A stretch of 27,782 nt of DNA, from assembly GCA_964356135.1 (NCBI GenBank), contig CAYHGV010000034.1, forward strand, positions 1 through 27,782. The letters are read 5' to 3'. Each line of letters begins with the position of its first letter. The stretch's first letter is position 1. Below the pieces are notes generated by a model, which saw only the letters and a program-made list of their open reading frames with translations, made no database searches and was not told the origin of the DNA. Shown here one piece after another: positions 6,109 to 13,279 of this stretch. Origin of the DNA: CAYHGV01 sp964356135 (GTDB taxonomy: Bacteria; Hydrothermota; Tepidihabitantia; CAYHGV01). A program made the translations under genes and the position numbers.

Positions 6109-6969
6109 TCATACCATCCGGAATCCCTCAGCGGCACCGGTGATCTCGGAGAGCTCCTTGGTGATTGCCGCCTGCCGGGCTTTGTTATAAAACAGGGTAA
6201 AATCAGTAATCATATCGAACGCATTCCGGGAAGCCATATCCATCGCATTCATCCGTGCCGCATGTTCCGACGCCACCGATTCCAACAGCGCACGCCAGAG
6301 TTCGGTATTGAGATACATCGGCACTACCCGGTCCAAAACCGAAACCGGGTCCGGTTCATACAGATATTCGGGAAACTGCGGCACGACCGTCCCGACCCGA
6401 ATCGGCAGAATCTCTTCCCGGACGACTCGCTGCTGTCCAACCGACTTGAACTCATTGTAGATAAGAACTGCGCCGTCGAGCAACCCTTCCAAAAACCGCT
6501 GCTGGATCATCGTGCTCAAAATTTCCGCATCTTTAAAAGCCATTGTCTTGTAAAACCCGATGTACTCGCGGCTGATGGGATGGCCCTGCCGCTGCAAAAA
6601 ATCGCGTCCGCGTTTGCCGATCGCCCAGAGCTCGATCGCGGTATTCGAATGCGCGGCGATATACTCAACGGTCGCATTGACGACATTGTGGTTGAAGGCA
6701 CCGCACAGCCCCTGGTCCGAGGTCAGCACGACGGCGAGCAGCCGTTTCACGTCCGGTCGTTCGGCGAGTAACGGATGAAATCGTTCGGCGGTTCGCGCCG
6801 AAAGGTCTGCAATCACCGCACTCAGTTTTTGTGAATAGGGTTTGAGCCGCTGGCACGCAACCTGCGCCCGCATCAGCTTGACCGCGGAAACCGTCTTCAT
6901 TGCCCTCGTAATCTGGCGAATCTTGTCGATGCTCCGAATTCGCCGCCGGATATCTCGTAAGGTCGTCAT
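6109..6969 (-). CDS. atpG: F1 ATP synthase gamma subunit (central stalk)
   Basis: A 286-residue gamma subunit, the rotating shaft inside the alpha-beta hexamer. It has the N-terminal helix typical of the family (LRDIRRRIRSIDKIRQITRA then MKTVSAVKLMRAQ), the central VLTSDQGLCGAFNHNV segment and the conserved C-terminal helix (MDMASRNAFDMITDFTLFYN, ARQAAITKELSEITGA). The two long helices form the coiled coil that contacts the beta lever. It lies between atpA and atpD as usual. No Shine-Dalgarno precedes the ATG (6967-6969). Instead a GTGCC-AAG-GGCAC hairpin ends two bases before the start, preceded by a TTTGCA-type repeat. Translation might be coupled or controlled by this structure, which is inference. 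Confidence 0.97.
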   Translation of the reverse strand: MTTLRDIRRRIRSIDKIRQITRAMKTVSAVKLMRAQVACQRLKPYSQKLSAVIADLSARTAERFHPLLAERPDVKRLLAVVLTSDQGLCGAFNHNVVNATVEYIAAHSNTAIELWAIGKRGRDFLQRQGHPISREYIGFYKTMAFKDAEILSTMIQQRFLEGLLDGAVLIYNEFKSVGQQRVVREEILPIRVGTVVPQFPEYLYEPDPVSVLDRVVPMYLNTELWRALLESVASEHAARMNAMDMASRNAFDMITDFTLFYNKARQAAITKELSEITGAAEGFRMV

Positions 6970-6970
6970 G

Positions 6971-6983
6971 GTGCCAAGGGCAC
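6971..6983 (-). other. Small hairpin at the atpG start codon
   Basis: GTGCC (6971-6975) and GGCAC (6979-6983) are perfect inverted arms around a 3-base loop. In the mRNA the hairpin sits immediately 5' of the atpG ATG, where a ribosome-binding site would be expected. Five base pairs is short, so the structure may be weak. Confidence 0.4.
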
Positions 6984-7021
6984 AATGTAAAGTGAAAAAT
7001 GCAAAATGAAAAATATAAATT
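6984..7021. repeat. Inverted partner of the TTTGCATTTT quasi-repeat, between atpA and atpG
   Basis: The plus strand reads AATGTAAAGTGAAAAATGCA followed by AAATGAAAAATATAAATTT. Its reverse complement uses the same words (TTCATTTTGCA, TTTTTCACTTT) as 6050-6100. The gap is otherwise empty. Confidence 0.5.
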
Positions 7022-7030
7022 TATCCACTT

Positions 7031-8572
7031 TTATGAAGTTTTCCCTTCGACTCCAATCCCGTTACTGTGAATAAATTGATTCTTGAATTCCAGGGTTGCC
7101 CGGTTCAATTGCTCGTGGAGTTCGGAATCCAAATCTCCAGTTTCGGCAATTCGTTTTCCGATATCACGGTGGCGTTCGCGCATGAACTGTAAAAACTCCC
7201 GCTCGAACTTCTTGATTGTTTCTACCGGCAGCGTATCCAAAAACCCCAACACCCCGGCATTGATGACCATAACCTGTTCTTCCACCGGCATCGGTGCATA
7301 CTGGTCCTGTTTTAAAATCTCCACCAGCCGCTTGCCCCGCCGCACCTGGTCCAGGGTCGCCTTATCGAGCTCTGCACCGAACTGGACAAAACTTTCTAAA
7401 TCCCGGAATTGGGCTAAATCGAGCCGCAGCCGTCCCGCCACGTGGCGCATCGCTCGAATCTGGGCATTGCCGCCGACCCGCGACACCGACAACCCGACAT
7501 TGATTGCCGGTCGCACCCCGGCAAAGAACAACCCGGGTTCGATATAGATCTGTCCGTCGGTAATCGATATGACATTGGTCGGTATATACGAGGTGATATC
7601 ACCGGCCTGGGTCTCAATCACCGGTATTGCCGTCAACGAACCGCCGCCGTGCTCATCCGCGAGTTTTGCCGCCCGTTCCAGTAGCCGGGCATGGAGATAG
7701 AAAATATCACCGGGATAGGCTTCCCGGCCCGGCGGCCGCCGTAACAACAGTGAGAGCTGGCGATACGCCCAGGCGTGTTTGGTCAGGTCATCATACACCA
7801 CGAGTGCGTGCTTTCCCTGGTCTCGAAACTCTTCGCCCATCGCGCAGGCAGCGTAGGGTGCGATAAACTGGAGCGATGCCGGGTCCGACGCTCCGGCAAC
7901 CATCACGATCGTATAGTCCAGTGCCCCCGCTTCCTCCAGGACCTTTATCACCCTGGCGACCGTCGCCTCTTTTTGACCGATCGCGCAGTAGATGCAGTAG
8001 AGGTTTTTCCCTTTCTGATTGATGATCGTATCGACGAGAATTGCGGTCTTACCCAGCCCCCGGTCGCTCAGGATGAGCTCGCGCTGACCCCGGCCGATCG
8101 GAATCATCGCATCGATCGCCTTGATGCCGGTCTGCACCGGCTCTTTCACCGGCTGACGGAAAACAACTGACGGCGCCCGCTCTTCAATCGGCCGATACCG
8201 TTTTATTTCCAGCTTGCCCTTTTCGTCCAGCGGCTCACCCAAAGGGTTAACCACCCGACCCAAAAGCTCGGCTCCAACCGGCACTTCTAAAATTCGGCCG
8301 GTCGATTTCGCTTCATCGCCATCCTCAACCAGCCGGTCATCACCCAGCAGGATGCAGCCGACCGTATCTTCCTCGAGATTCAACACCAAACCGTACACGT
8401 TATTGGGAAAAAGAATCATTTCCGAAAGCATTGCGCCCCGCAAGCCGTGCACCCGGGCAATACCGTCACCGACCTGAACCACGGTTCCGGTTTCAACGAC
8501 CTCCAATTTCGCTTCGTATTCTTCAATATCTGCTTTCAGGACGGAGCTAATCTCCTGATGGTGTATGCGCAC
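7031..8572 (-). CDS. atpA: F1 ATP synthase alpha subunit
   Basis: A 513-residue alpha subunit, the non-catalytic nucleotide-binding partner of beta. Family segments are clear: GTVVQVGDGIARVHGLRGAM, GEPLDEKG, IGRGQREL, HALVVYDDLTKHAWAYRQLS, LLLRRPPGREAYPGDIFYLH, and the arginine-finger region ISITDGQIYIEPGLFFAGVR then PAINVGLSVSRVGGNAQ. The Walker A loop reads SDRGLGKT (169-176) where most alpha subunits have GDRQTGKT: the first glycine is serine and QT is GL. Lysine and threonine are kept, so nucleotide binding is probably retained. The start is GTG (8572), with AAAGGAGG 7-8 bp upstream. Between this gene and atpH lie about 125 bp in which I see only the ribosome-binding site. Confidence 0.98.
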   Translation of the reverse strand: MRIHHQEISSVLKADIEEYEAKLEVVETGTVVQVGDGIARVHGLRGAMLSEMILFPNNVYGLVLNLEEDTVGCILLGDDRLVEDGDEAKSTGRILEVPVGAELLGRVVNPLGEPLDEKGKLEIKRYRPIEERAPSVVFRQPVKEPVQTGIKAIDAMIPIGRGQRELILSDRGLGKTAILVDTIINQKGKNLYCIYCAIGQKEATVARVIKVLEEAGALDYTIVMVAGASDPASLQFIAPYAACAMGEEFRDQGKHALVVYDDLTKHAWAYRQLSLLLRRPPGREAYPGDIFYLHARLLERAAKLADEHGGGSLTAIPVIETQAGDITSYIPTNVISITDGQIYIEPGLFFAGVRPAINVGLSVSRVGGNAQIRAMRHVAGRLRLDLAQFRDLESFVQFGAELDKATLDQVRRGKRLVEILKQDQYAPMPVEEQVMVINAGVLGFLDTLPVETIKKFEREFLQFMRERHRDIGKRIAETGDLDSELHEQLNRATLEFKNQFIHSNGIGVEGKTS

Positions 8573-8696
8573 CGCTGAACCTCCTTTGGTTAAAAAGTAA
8601 AACCGAATTCTTCAAATGATAGTAAATACATCGAATAAGACATGGCAGTTGCACTGCGCCCGCTGGGTTGACGATCATAGGGTCGCTTTGCCTCCT

Positions 8697-9233
8697 CTAA
8701 CCGGCCAGATGGCGCTCTAATCGTTCGAGCTCACCGGCGATGCTGTAATCGATGACCGTGTCTCCCAGTCGGAACCGCACGCCGCCGATCAGATTTTTCA
8801 CCACCCGTTCGCGGAACTCAACTTTTTCTTGAGTAAACCGGGCGAGCGCCCGCTTGAGCTTTTGGCGCGAAGTTTTCGTTAACGGAAATCGGCTCTCGAC
8901 TTCGACCCGGAGTTCGCCCGCGGTCTCTTTCCACAACAGGTAATACTCCTGATTGATTTCCTCGATCAGATGGCAGCGTTCCTGGTCAAGGAGCAGATTA
9001 TAGAAGTTTTTAACCAACCGCGTCGCCCGAACTGGAAAGAACCGGTAGAGATATGCCCGCCGGCTCTCGACCGGCGCATCAAGGTCGCAGAGCAGGCTGC
9101 GCATCTCGGGCAGCGCCTTGAAATGATGCTCCATATGACGTAGATCCTGGGCAACCCGCCGGGTGATCCTATGTTTTTGTGCCAACAAAAACAGCGCTTC
9201 GGCATAGCGCTTGGCAATCGTTATTTCTTCCAC
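8697..9233 (-). CDS. atpH: F1 ATP synthase delta subunit
   Basis: A 178-residue delta subunit (OSCP equivalent), which ties the peripheral stalk to the top of the alpha-beta hexamer. Characteristic features are the N-terminal helix (EITIAKRYAEALFLLAQKHR), the middle LVKNFYNLLLDQERCHLIEE, and the C-terminal signature KNLIGGVRFRLGDTVIDYSI, which ends in the usual amphipathic helix (GELERLERHLAG). The start is GTG (9233), preceded by GGGAG. The first codons overlap the end of atpF by 13 bp, a sign of translational coupling. Gene order F-H-A is standard. Confidence 0.95.
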   Translation of the reverse strand: MEEITIAKRYAEALFLLAQKHRITRRVAQDLRHMEHHFKALPEMRSLLCDLDAPVESRRAYLYRFFPVRATRLVKNFYNLLLDQERCHLIEEINQEYYLLWKETAGELRVEVESRFPLTKTSRQKLKRALARFTQEKVEFRERVVKNLIGGVRFRLGDTVIDYSIAGELERLERHLAG

Positions 9234-9718
9234 CGTCTGCTCCCGAGGTCCTGGGCGATCGAGGAGATGAGGTTTTGCTCCGCTTTTTTATTCATCCCCT
9301 TCTTTAAGAACTTCTTGACGACCTGGATGGCAATCGCACCAAGGTCGGCTTTTGCTTCCCGCACCGCCAGTCGCCGTTCTTTGTCAATCGCCAGACGCGC
9401 CTTCTCCACCACCCGATTCGCCTCTTCCCGAGCCGCCGCAACGATTTCTTCCTTGACTCGATTCCCATCGGTGAGGGCGGTTTCGACAATCTGTTTCCGT
9501 TCGCCTTCGATGCCCGCCAGCCGGTTGTCGTATTCGACCCGGGCCCGGTCGGCTTCGGCTTTCTCTGCTTCTGCCTTATTGATGGTCGACTCAATATAGA
9601 CCCTGCGGTCCTGAATCATCTTTGCCAAAGGCCGGTAGACGAACCGGTACATCAGATAGACAAAAATGATAAAGATGATGCCCTGGTAGAGCAGGAGCGT
9701 AGGATGAATCTCGAGCAT
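9221..9718 (-). CDS. atpF: F0 ATP synthase subunit b (peripheral stalk)
   Basis: A 165-residue b subunit: a single N-terminal transmembrane helix (LLLYQGIIFIIFVYLMYRFV, about 8-27), then a long charged helix rich in Lys, Glu and Ala (for example NKAEAEKAEADRARVEYDNR) that dimerises as the stator. Only one b-type gene is present, so the stalk is likely a homodimer. The ATG lies three bases after the atpE stop with no Shine-Dalgarno, which suggests translation by re-initiation after atpE. The 3' end overlaps atpH. Confidence 0.95.
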   Translation of the reverse strand: MLEIHPTLLLYQGIIFIIFVYLMYRFVYRPLAKMIQDRRVYIESTINKAEAEKAEADRARVEYDNRLAGIEGERKQIVETALTDGNRVKEEIVAAAREEANRVVEKARLAIDKERRLAVREAKADLGAIAIQVVKKFLKKGMNKKAEQNLISSIAQDLGSRRWKK

Positions 9719-9721
9719 AGC

Positions 9722-10054
9722 TTAAATAAAGTATTTTACAAACGGGTTAACGAATATGAGCAGGAAGACGACTAACAGAGCGTAGATCGCTAAGGTCTCC
9801 ATAAAAACGAGGGCGATAAGCATCTGGGTCATCAGCCGGCCTGCCGATTCCGGCTGCCGGGCTACTCCCTCCAGAGCTTTGACCGCCGCCCGCGATTGGG
9901 CAAATGCCACCCCCACCGCAGTTATCGCCATTCCGATGATCGAGAGTGCGACCAGATAGGTGAAAAAAGTCGCTTTACCTTCGGCGCCTGAAGTCGTGCC
10001 CTGAGCAAAGAGCCCGCTCGTCAAGACCACCGTCAGCCAGAATATTTTTTTCAT
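9722..10054 (-). CDS. atpE: F0 ATP synthase subunit c with N-terminal signal and Na+-type ion site
   Basis: The ring-forming c subunit, 110 residues from the ATG at 10054, which is chosen over an upstream start because CAGGAGG lies just before it. It begins with a signal-peptide-like segment (MKKIFWLTVVLTSGLFAQG) absent from most c subunits but known from some lineages. The two transmembrane helices follow, joined by the ARQPE loop. Aligned without gaps to the Ilyobacter tartaricus Na+ c subunit from that loop, the positions equivalent to Gln32, Glu65, Ser66 and Tyr70 are Gln, Glu, Thr and Tyr (AFAQSR and FMETLAIYALL). This is the residue set that coordinates Na+, so the enzyme is probably Na+-coupled (inference). 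Confidence 0.95.
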   Translation of the reverse strand: MKKIFWLTVVLTSGLFAQGTTSGAEGKATFFTYLVALSIIGMAITAVGVAFAQSRAAVKALEGVARQPESAGRLMTQMLIALVFMETLAIYALLVVFLLIFVNPFVKYFI

Positions 10055-10072
10055 GATACCTCCTGTTTTTTC

Positions 10073-10157
10073 CACGAATGAATCGAATGGCAACGAATAG
10101 TACGAATAGTATTCGAGGAATTCGTTATCATTCGTGTTATTCGATTTTTATTCATTC
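10073..10157. repeat. ACGAATAGT-type fold-back repeat between atpB and atpE
   Basis: The left half of this spacer repeats the words ACGAATGAAT, CGAATGG, ACGAATAGT and ACGAATAGT. The right half carries their complements (AATTCGTTATC, ATTCGTGTTATTCG, ATTCATTC), so the region can fold back on itself. For example, GAATGAAT at 10076-10083 pairs with ATTCATTC at 10150-10157. It runs into the last codons and stop of atpB. No gene is present. Confidence 0.6.
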
Positions 10158-10867
10158 CCGACTGCTAAAGAAAAATAGATGATCGATAGAAAGGCGAAGA
10201 CATACGCCTGGATGAAAGAGACGAACAAGCCGAATGCCAGGGCGATGAGGCTTAAAACCGGAATGAGTATATTATACGGCATTCCCAGTGCAACGACAAT
10301 CAGAGTCATGATCAGAATGTCGCCCGATTTGATATTGGTGAACAACCGGATGGTGAGTGATATCGGTCGTGCCAGCTCGCCAATCGTCTCAAAGATAAAA
10401 ACGAACGGCGACAAGAGCGGTATCGGACCGGCTTTATGTTTTAAATAACCTTTGAGACCGGTAGTGCGGATACCGACATAGGGCGTGGCAATGAAGACCA
10501 CGATAATCGCTAACGCGAGGTTGGTATTGATATTGCTGGTCGGCGAAACAAAACCCGGGATAAGCCCGATTAAATTAGAAATTAGGATGAAGAGGAAAAG
10601 CGAAACAATCAGGGGCAAATACCGTGAGCCGGCTTGCCCGACCGAGCTTTTCATGATACCATCGAGCCAGTTCCACGCCGATTCTAACAGAATCTGGCGT
10701 CGGCCGGGTCTCATTTTCAAACGCCGGGTCACCAGCACCGTAAATAGAAAAATGATCGCCATCACAATCAGGGTGTTGGTAAAGATGATAGCACTGTCCC
10801 GGGCAAGACCGGGAAAGGGCAGCCAGAACTCTAACGGTGCTTTCAGACCTTCCATTTCCACGACCAT
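10148..10867 (-). CDS. atpB: F0 ATP synthase subunit a (ion channel)
   Basis: A 239-residue subunit a, which carries the two ion half-channels beside the c-ring. Visible features: the N-terminal hydrophobic helix, LPLIVSLFLFILISNLIGLI (with the usual N-x-x-G-L-I-P pattern), the GELARPISLTIRLFTNI signature with the essential arginine at Arg174, and the last helices ending FIQAYVFAFLSIIYFSLAVG. It follows the atpI-like gene with a 25-bp overlap if the first ATG (10867) is used; a second in-frame ATG at 10855 is also possible. No clear Shine-Dalgarno is seen, so coupling to the upstream gene is likely. The last codons lie inside a fold-back repeat. Confidence 0.96.
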   Translation of the reverse strand: MVVEMEGLKAPLEFWLPFPGLARDSAIIFTNTLIVMAIIFLFTVLVTRRLKMRPGRRQILLESAWNWLDGIMKSSVGQAGSRYLPLIVSLFLFILISNLIGLIPGFVSPTSNINTNLALAIIVVFIATPYVGIRTTGLKGYLKHKAGPIPLLSPFVFIFETIGELARPISLTIRLFTNIKSGDILIMTLIVVALGMPYNILIPVLSLIALAFGLFVSFIQAYVFAFLSIIYFSLAVGNE

Positions 10868-11235
10868 TTAAATACTAACAGTGATGAAATGGCGATGAGC
10901 GGGACGGTTACTCCTAAAAATATTCCCACGACATTCAAAAGTCGCCAGCGAATCAAAAAGAAAATTCCCACTGCCACCAGCGCAAAGCGGACGAGCGAAA
11001 GAACGATGGGCAGAACAACCTTGGTTGGACGTGAACCGGAAGACGGAAGACCCAAGAGGAACGAAAAAGGGAGCTTGAGGAGGGAAAAATTAACCAGGGC
11101 GAGGACGGTTCCGGCGAAGAGTCCTAAGAGCAGCCGGAACTCCTGCAAAACGAGGAGCGGAACCGCAGCCAGGCCGAAGATAATGGCTGAACGGCAGAGC
11201 ACAATCCGGGAGAGAACGGTCGGGTCTTCAATCAT
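10843..11235 (-). CDS. atpI: AtpI-like membrane protein (ATP synthase protein I)
   Basis: A 130-residue protein with four hydrophobic segments (SAIIFGLAAVPLLVLQEF, LLLGLFAGTVLALVNFSLL, VVLPIVLSLVRFALVAVGIF, VGIFLGVTVPLIAISSLLV), the size and layout of ATP-synt_I family proteins. In other bacteria AtpI helps assemble the c-ring or, with AtpZ, carries Mg2+/Ca2+. Sequence identity to the family is low, so the call rests on topology and on its position between atpZ and atpB. The start at 11235 shares an ATGA overlap with the atpZ stop; a longer frame starting at 11421 lies over atpZ in another frame and is spurious before this point. Confidence 0.8.
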   Translation of the reverse strand: MIEDPTVLSRIVLCRSAIIFGLAAVPLLVLQEFRLLLGLFAGTVLALVNFSLLKLPFSFLLGLPSSGSRPTKVVLPIVLSLVRFALVAVGIFFLIRWRLLNVVGIFLGVTVPLIAISSLLVFKWSWKWKV

Positions 11236-11444
11236 TGGAGCTGCAGTAAAGATTTCACCAGATTGTAAATGCCGGCACCGATTCCTAAGATGAGCATCAC
11301 GATGAAGAGCCAAGGCCAGGTTTTGAATATTCTGTCCAGGAGATACCCCAGACCGGCTCCAACCAGAATCGATGCCGCAACCACCCAGCTTGCCGACATC
11401 GCAATCCCGATTTTTCGCCATTCTTTGACCTTTTCATCTTTCAT
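11232..11444 (-). CDS. atpZ: AtpZ (F1F0-ATPase subunit, ATPase_gene1 family)
   Basis: A 70-residue protein with two membrane helices (ASWVVAASILVGAGLGYLLD and PWLFIVMLILGIGAGIYNLV) separated by a short loop, the pattern of the AtpZ family usually found first in atp operons. AtpZ works with AtpI in c-ring assembly or divalent-cation transport. It is the first gene of this operon. Its promoter -10 box (11454-11459) ends nine bases before the ATG, so the long ATP synthase mRNA should begin with almost no leader. Its stop codon overlaps the atpI start (ATGA). Confidence 0.88.
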   Translation of the reverse strand: MKDEKVKEWRKIGIAMSASWVVAASILVGAGLGYLLDRIFKTWPWLFIVMLILGIGAGIYNLVKSLLQLQ

Positions 11445-11453
11445 TGATTAGTC

Positions 11454-11481
11454 ATTCTAAACCTGAAAATTTCTCTGTCAA
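11454..11481 (-). promoter_or_regulatory. Promoter of the ATP synthase operon
   Basis: TTGACA (11476-11481), a 16-bp spacer and TAGAAT (11454-11459) on the minus strand. The predicted start is about three bases before the atpZ ATG at 11444, so there is no room for a Shine-Dalgarno. Confidence 0.65.
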
Positions 11482-11605
11482 CCCTCTCCGGTTCAGGGAA
11501 AACATTGAACCACAAAGCTTTTAACAGGACTTTCAAGAATAATACTCGATGAAGTATGAAATTTAAAAAGTTATCACATTATCCAGTGTTCTCTATTCGC
11601 TTTTC

Positions 11606-11633
11606 TTGACAAGCACATTAGTTTCACTAAACT
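11606..11633 (+). promoter_or_regulatory. Promoter of tRNA-Pro
   Basis: TTGACA (11606-11611), a 16-bp spacer and TAAACT (11628-11633). Transcription should start at about 11640, at or one base before the mature tRNA 5' end. The preceding 11482-11605 region holds no gene. Confidence 0.65.
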
Positions 11634-11640
11634 TTCCCAT

Positions 11641-11714
<74 letters not shown>

Positions 11715-11724
11715 TTCTTCTTTA

Positions 11725-11785
11725 ATTCCTAAATCCTAAACACTAAATTCTAAACAATATTTAAATCTAAAATTTAAAAACCCGA
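11725..11785. repeat. CTAAATCCTAAAC-type quasi-repeat
   Basis: The spacer reads CCTAAATCCTAAACACTAAA then TTCTAAACAATATTTAAATC: one five- to seven-base word repeated with small changes. It lies between tRNA-Pro and the pheS terminator. No gene is present from 11715 to 11877. The stretch after the terminator has a few ATCCGTG-type words. Confidence 0.5.
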
Positions 11786-11787
11786 AT

Positions 11788-11811
11788 AAAAAAGGTCGGA
11801 TAAATCCGACC
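11788..11811 (-). terminator. Rho-independent terminator of the thrS-pheS operon
   Basis: On the minus strand the stem GGTCGGAT pairs with ATCCGACC (11794-11801 with 11804-11811) and is followed by six T residues (A's at 11788-11793). It lies about 70 bp after the pheS stop. Confidence 0.75.
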
Positions 11812-11877
11812 GCTCTGACGGTAACCTCGGCGTTACTCCGCGTCAATCCGTGTCGATATCAGTGCATTTCCGCGTTT

Positions 11878-12888
11878 CTAAAACTGTTCCAAAAACCGCA
11901 AATCGTTTTCGTAGAATAACCGGATATCGTCAATCCGGTATTTGATCATCGCAACCCGCTCCACCCCCATTCCGAAGGCGTAACCGGTATATTTTCCCGA
12001 ATCATACTTCACATTCTCTAAGACTTTCGGATGGACCATGCCGCAGCCCAGAATTTCCACCCAGCCGGAATTTTTGCAGACCGGACAGCCAGTGCCTTCA
12101 CAGATGCCGCACGATATCGCTACCTCAGCCGACGGCTCGGTAAACGGGAAGTAGGACGGCGAGAATCGAACCTTCACCCCCTCACCGAACATCTTCTGAC
12201 AGAAGACCTCAAGGGTTCCTTTCAGGTCGGCGAACGAAACACCTTCATCGACATACAGCCCCTCAACCTGATAGAATACCGGCGAATGCGAGGCGTCGAA
12301 CGGGTCATAGCGGAAAACGCGACCGGGCGCAACGATTCTCACCGGCGGCTGCTGTCGTTCCATCACCCGAATCTGGACCGGCGACGTATGAGAACGCAAC
12401 AGGGTCGTCTCATCAAAAAAGAAACTCTGGAACATATCCCGAGCCGGATGGTCCGGGGGAATATTCAATGCCTCGAAATTATACCAGTCGGTCTCAATCT
12501 CCGGACCCAGCTCCTCCTTGAAACCCATTCCAAAGAAAATGGCTAAAATTTCATCCATCGTCTGGGTGATGGGGTGTTTTCTGCCCAGCCAGAGCCGTCG
12601 CCCGGGCATCGTAACATCGGTTTTTGCGGTCGGCGTTGCCTCCTGCTCGGTGAGAGCTCGTTTTTTCTCAGCCAGGAGCAGGGTAAGGTGGTTTTTGACC
12701 TCGTTGGCAATTTTACCAATTTCTGGCCGTTCTTCCTTGGAAAGACTTCCCAGCTGGCTCATGAGCATTGCCAGTTCTCCGTTCCGACCTAAATATTTAA
12801 TCCGGGCAGTCTCCAACGCCTGAGTCGTTTCCGCCTTTTTTATAAACGCCAGAGCCTCAGCCTCTAAACGCTTTATCCGATCGTGCAT
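11878..12888 (-). CDS. pheS: Phenylalanyl-tRNA synthetase alpha subunit
   Basis: A 336-residue catalytic alpha chain. It has the N-terminal coiled coil that grips tRNA (about 1-85), then PGRRLWLGRKHPITQTMDEI, motif 2 (RVFRYDPFDASHSPVFYQVE), a four-cysteine cluster CGICEGTGCPVCKNSGWVEI that probably binds zinc, and motif 3 (GFGMG-type FGMGVERVAMIKYRIDDIR). All class II motifs are intact. An AGGAG precedes the ATG. It closes the thrS-infC-rpmI-rplT-pheS operon. In most bacteria pheT follows directly; here a terminator, tRNA-Pro and the ATP synthase operon follow instead, so the beta chain must be encoded elsewhere. Confidence 0.97.
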   Translation of the reverse strand: MHDRIKRLEAEALAFIKKAETTQALETARIKYLGRNGELAMLMSQLGSLSKEERPEIGKIANEVKNHLTLLLAEKKRALTEQEATPTAKTDVTMPGRRLWLGRKHPITQTMDEILAIFFGMGFKEELGPEIETDWYNFEALNIPPDHPARDMFQSFFFDETTLLRSHTSPVQIRVMERQQPPVRIVAPGRVFRYDPFDASHSPVFYQVEGLYVDEGVSFADLKGTLEVFCQKMFGEGVKVRFSPSYFPFTEPSAEVAISCGICEGTGCPVCKNSGWVEILGCGMVHPKVLENVKYDSGKYTGYAFGMGVERVAMIKYRIDDIRLFYENDLRFLEQF

Positions 12889-12910
12889 CCGTGCGCTCCT
12901 GGTGGTCGGT

Positions 12911-13267
12911 CTAGTGTAATTGTTCTTTCGCTAACGCAACGAGCAGACTAAAATCATCCGGATTTTTAACCGCCAGCTCAGAGAGCAACTTCCGGTCTAA
13001 ATCAACCTTGGCGAGTTTTAATCCATGGATAAAACGGTTATACGCCAGGTCATGAGGCCGGAGGGCGGCATTAATCCGAATAATCCACAGCGCCCGATAG
13101 GTCCGCTTTTTTCGCTTCCGTTCCCGATAGGCGGAGACCAGTCCTTTCATGACCGCATGGCGTGCGCTCTTGTAAAGACGGTGCCGGCCGCCCCAATAGC
13201 CTTTCGCCTGCTTTAACCATTTCTTACGCCTTCGGCGCGTATAGGGTCCGGTTTTTACTCGCGGCAT
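12911..13267 (-). CDS. rplT: 50S ribosomal protein L20
   Basis: A 118-residue L20, an early assembly protein that binds 23S rRNA. The basic N-terminal arm (RVKTGPYTRRRRKKWLKQAK, GYWGGRHRLYKSARHAVMKG) and the globular C-terminus (LWIIRINAALRPHDLAYNRF) are typical, and the length is normal. GGGAGGTGAT lies just before the ATG. It follows rpmI by 12 bp in the standard order. Confidence 0.98.
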   Translation of the reverse strand: MPRVKTGPYTRRRRKKWLKQAKGYWGGRHRLYKSARHAVMKGLVSAYRERKRKKRTYRALWIIRINAALRPHDLAYNRFIHGLKLAKVDLDRKLLSELAVKNPDDFSLLVALAKEQLH

Positions 13268-13279
13268 ATCACCTCCCGT

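Noticed and set aside
5950..6771. 273-codon plus-strand frame antisense to atpG and the end of atpD
   Set aside because: It is a shadow of strongly coding minus-strand genes; high-GC third positions produce long antisense frames.
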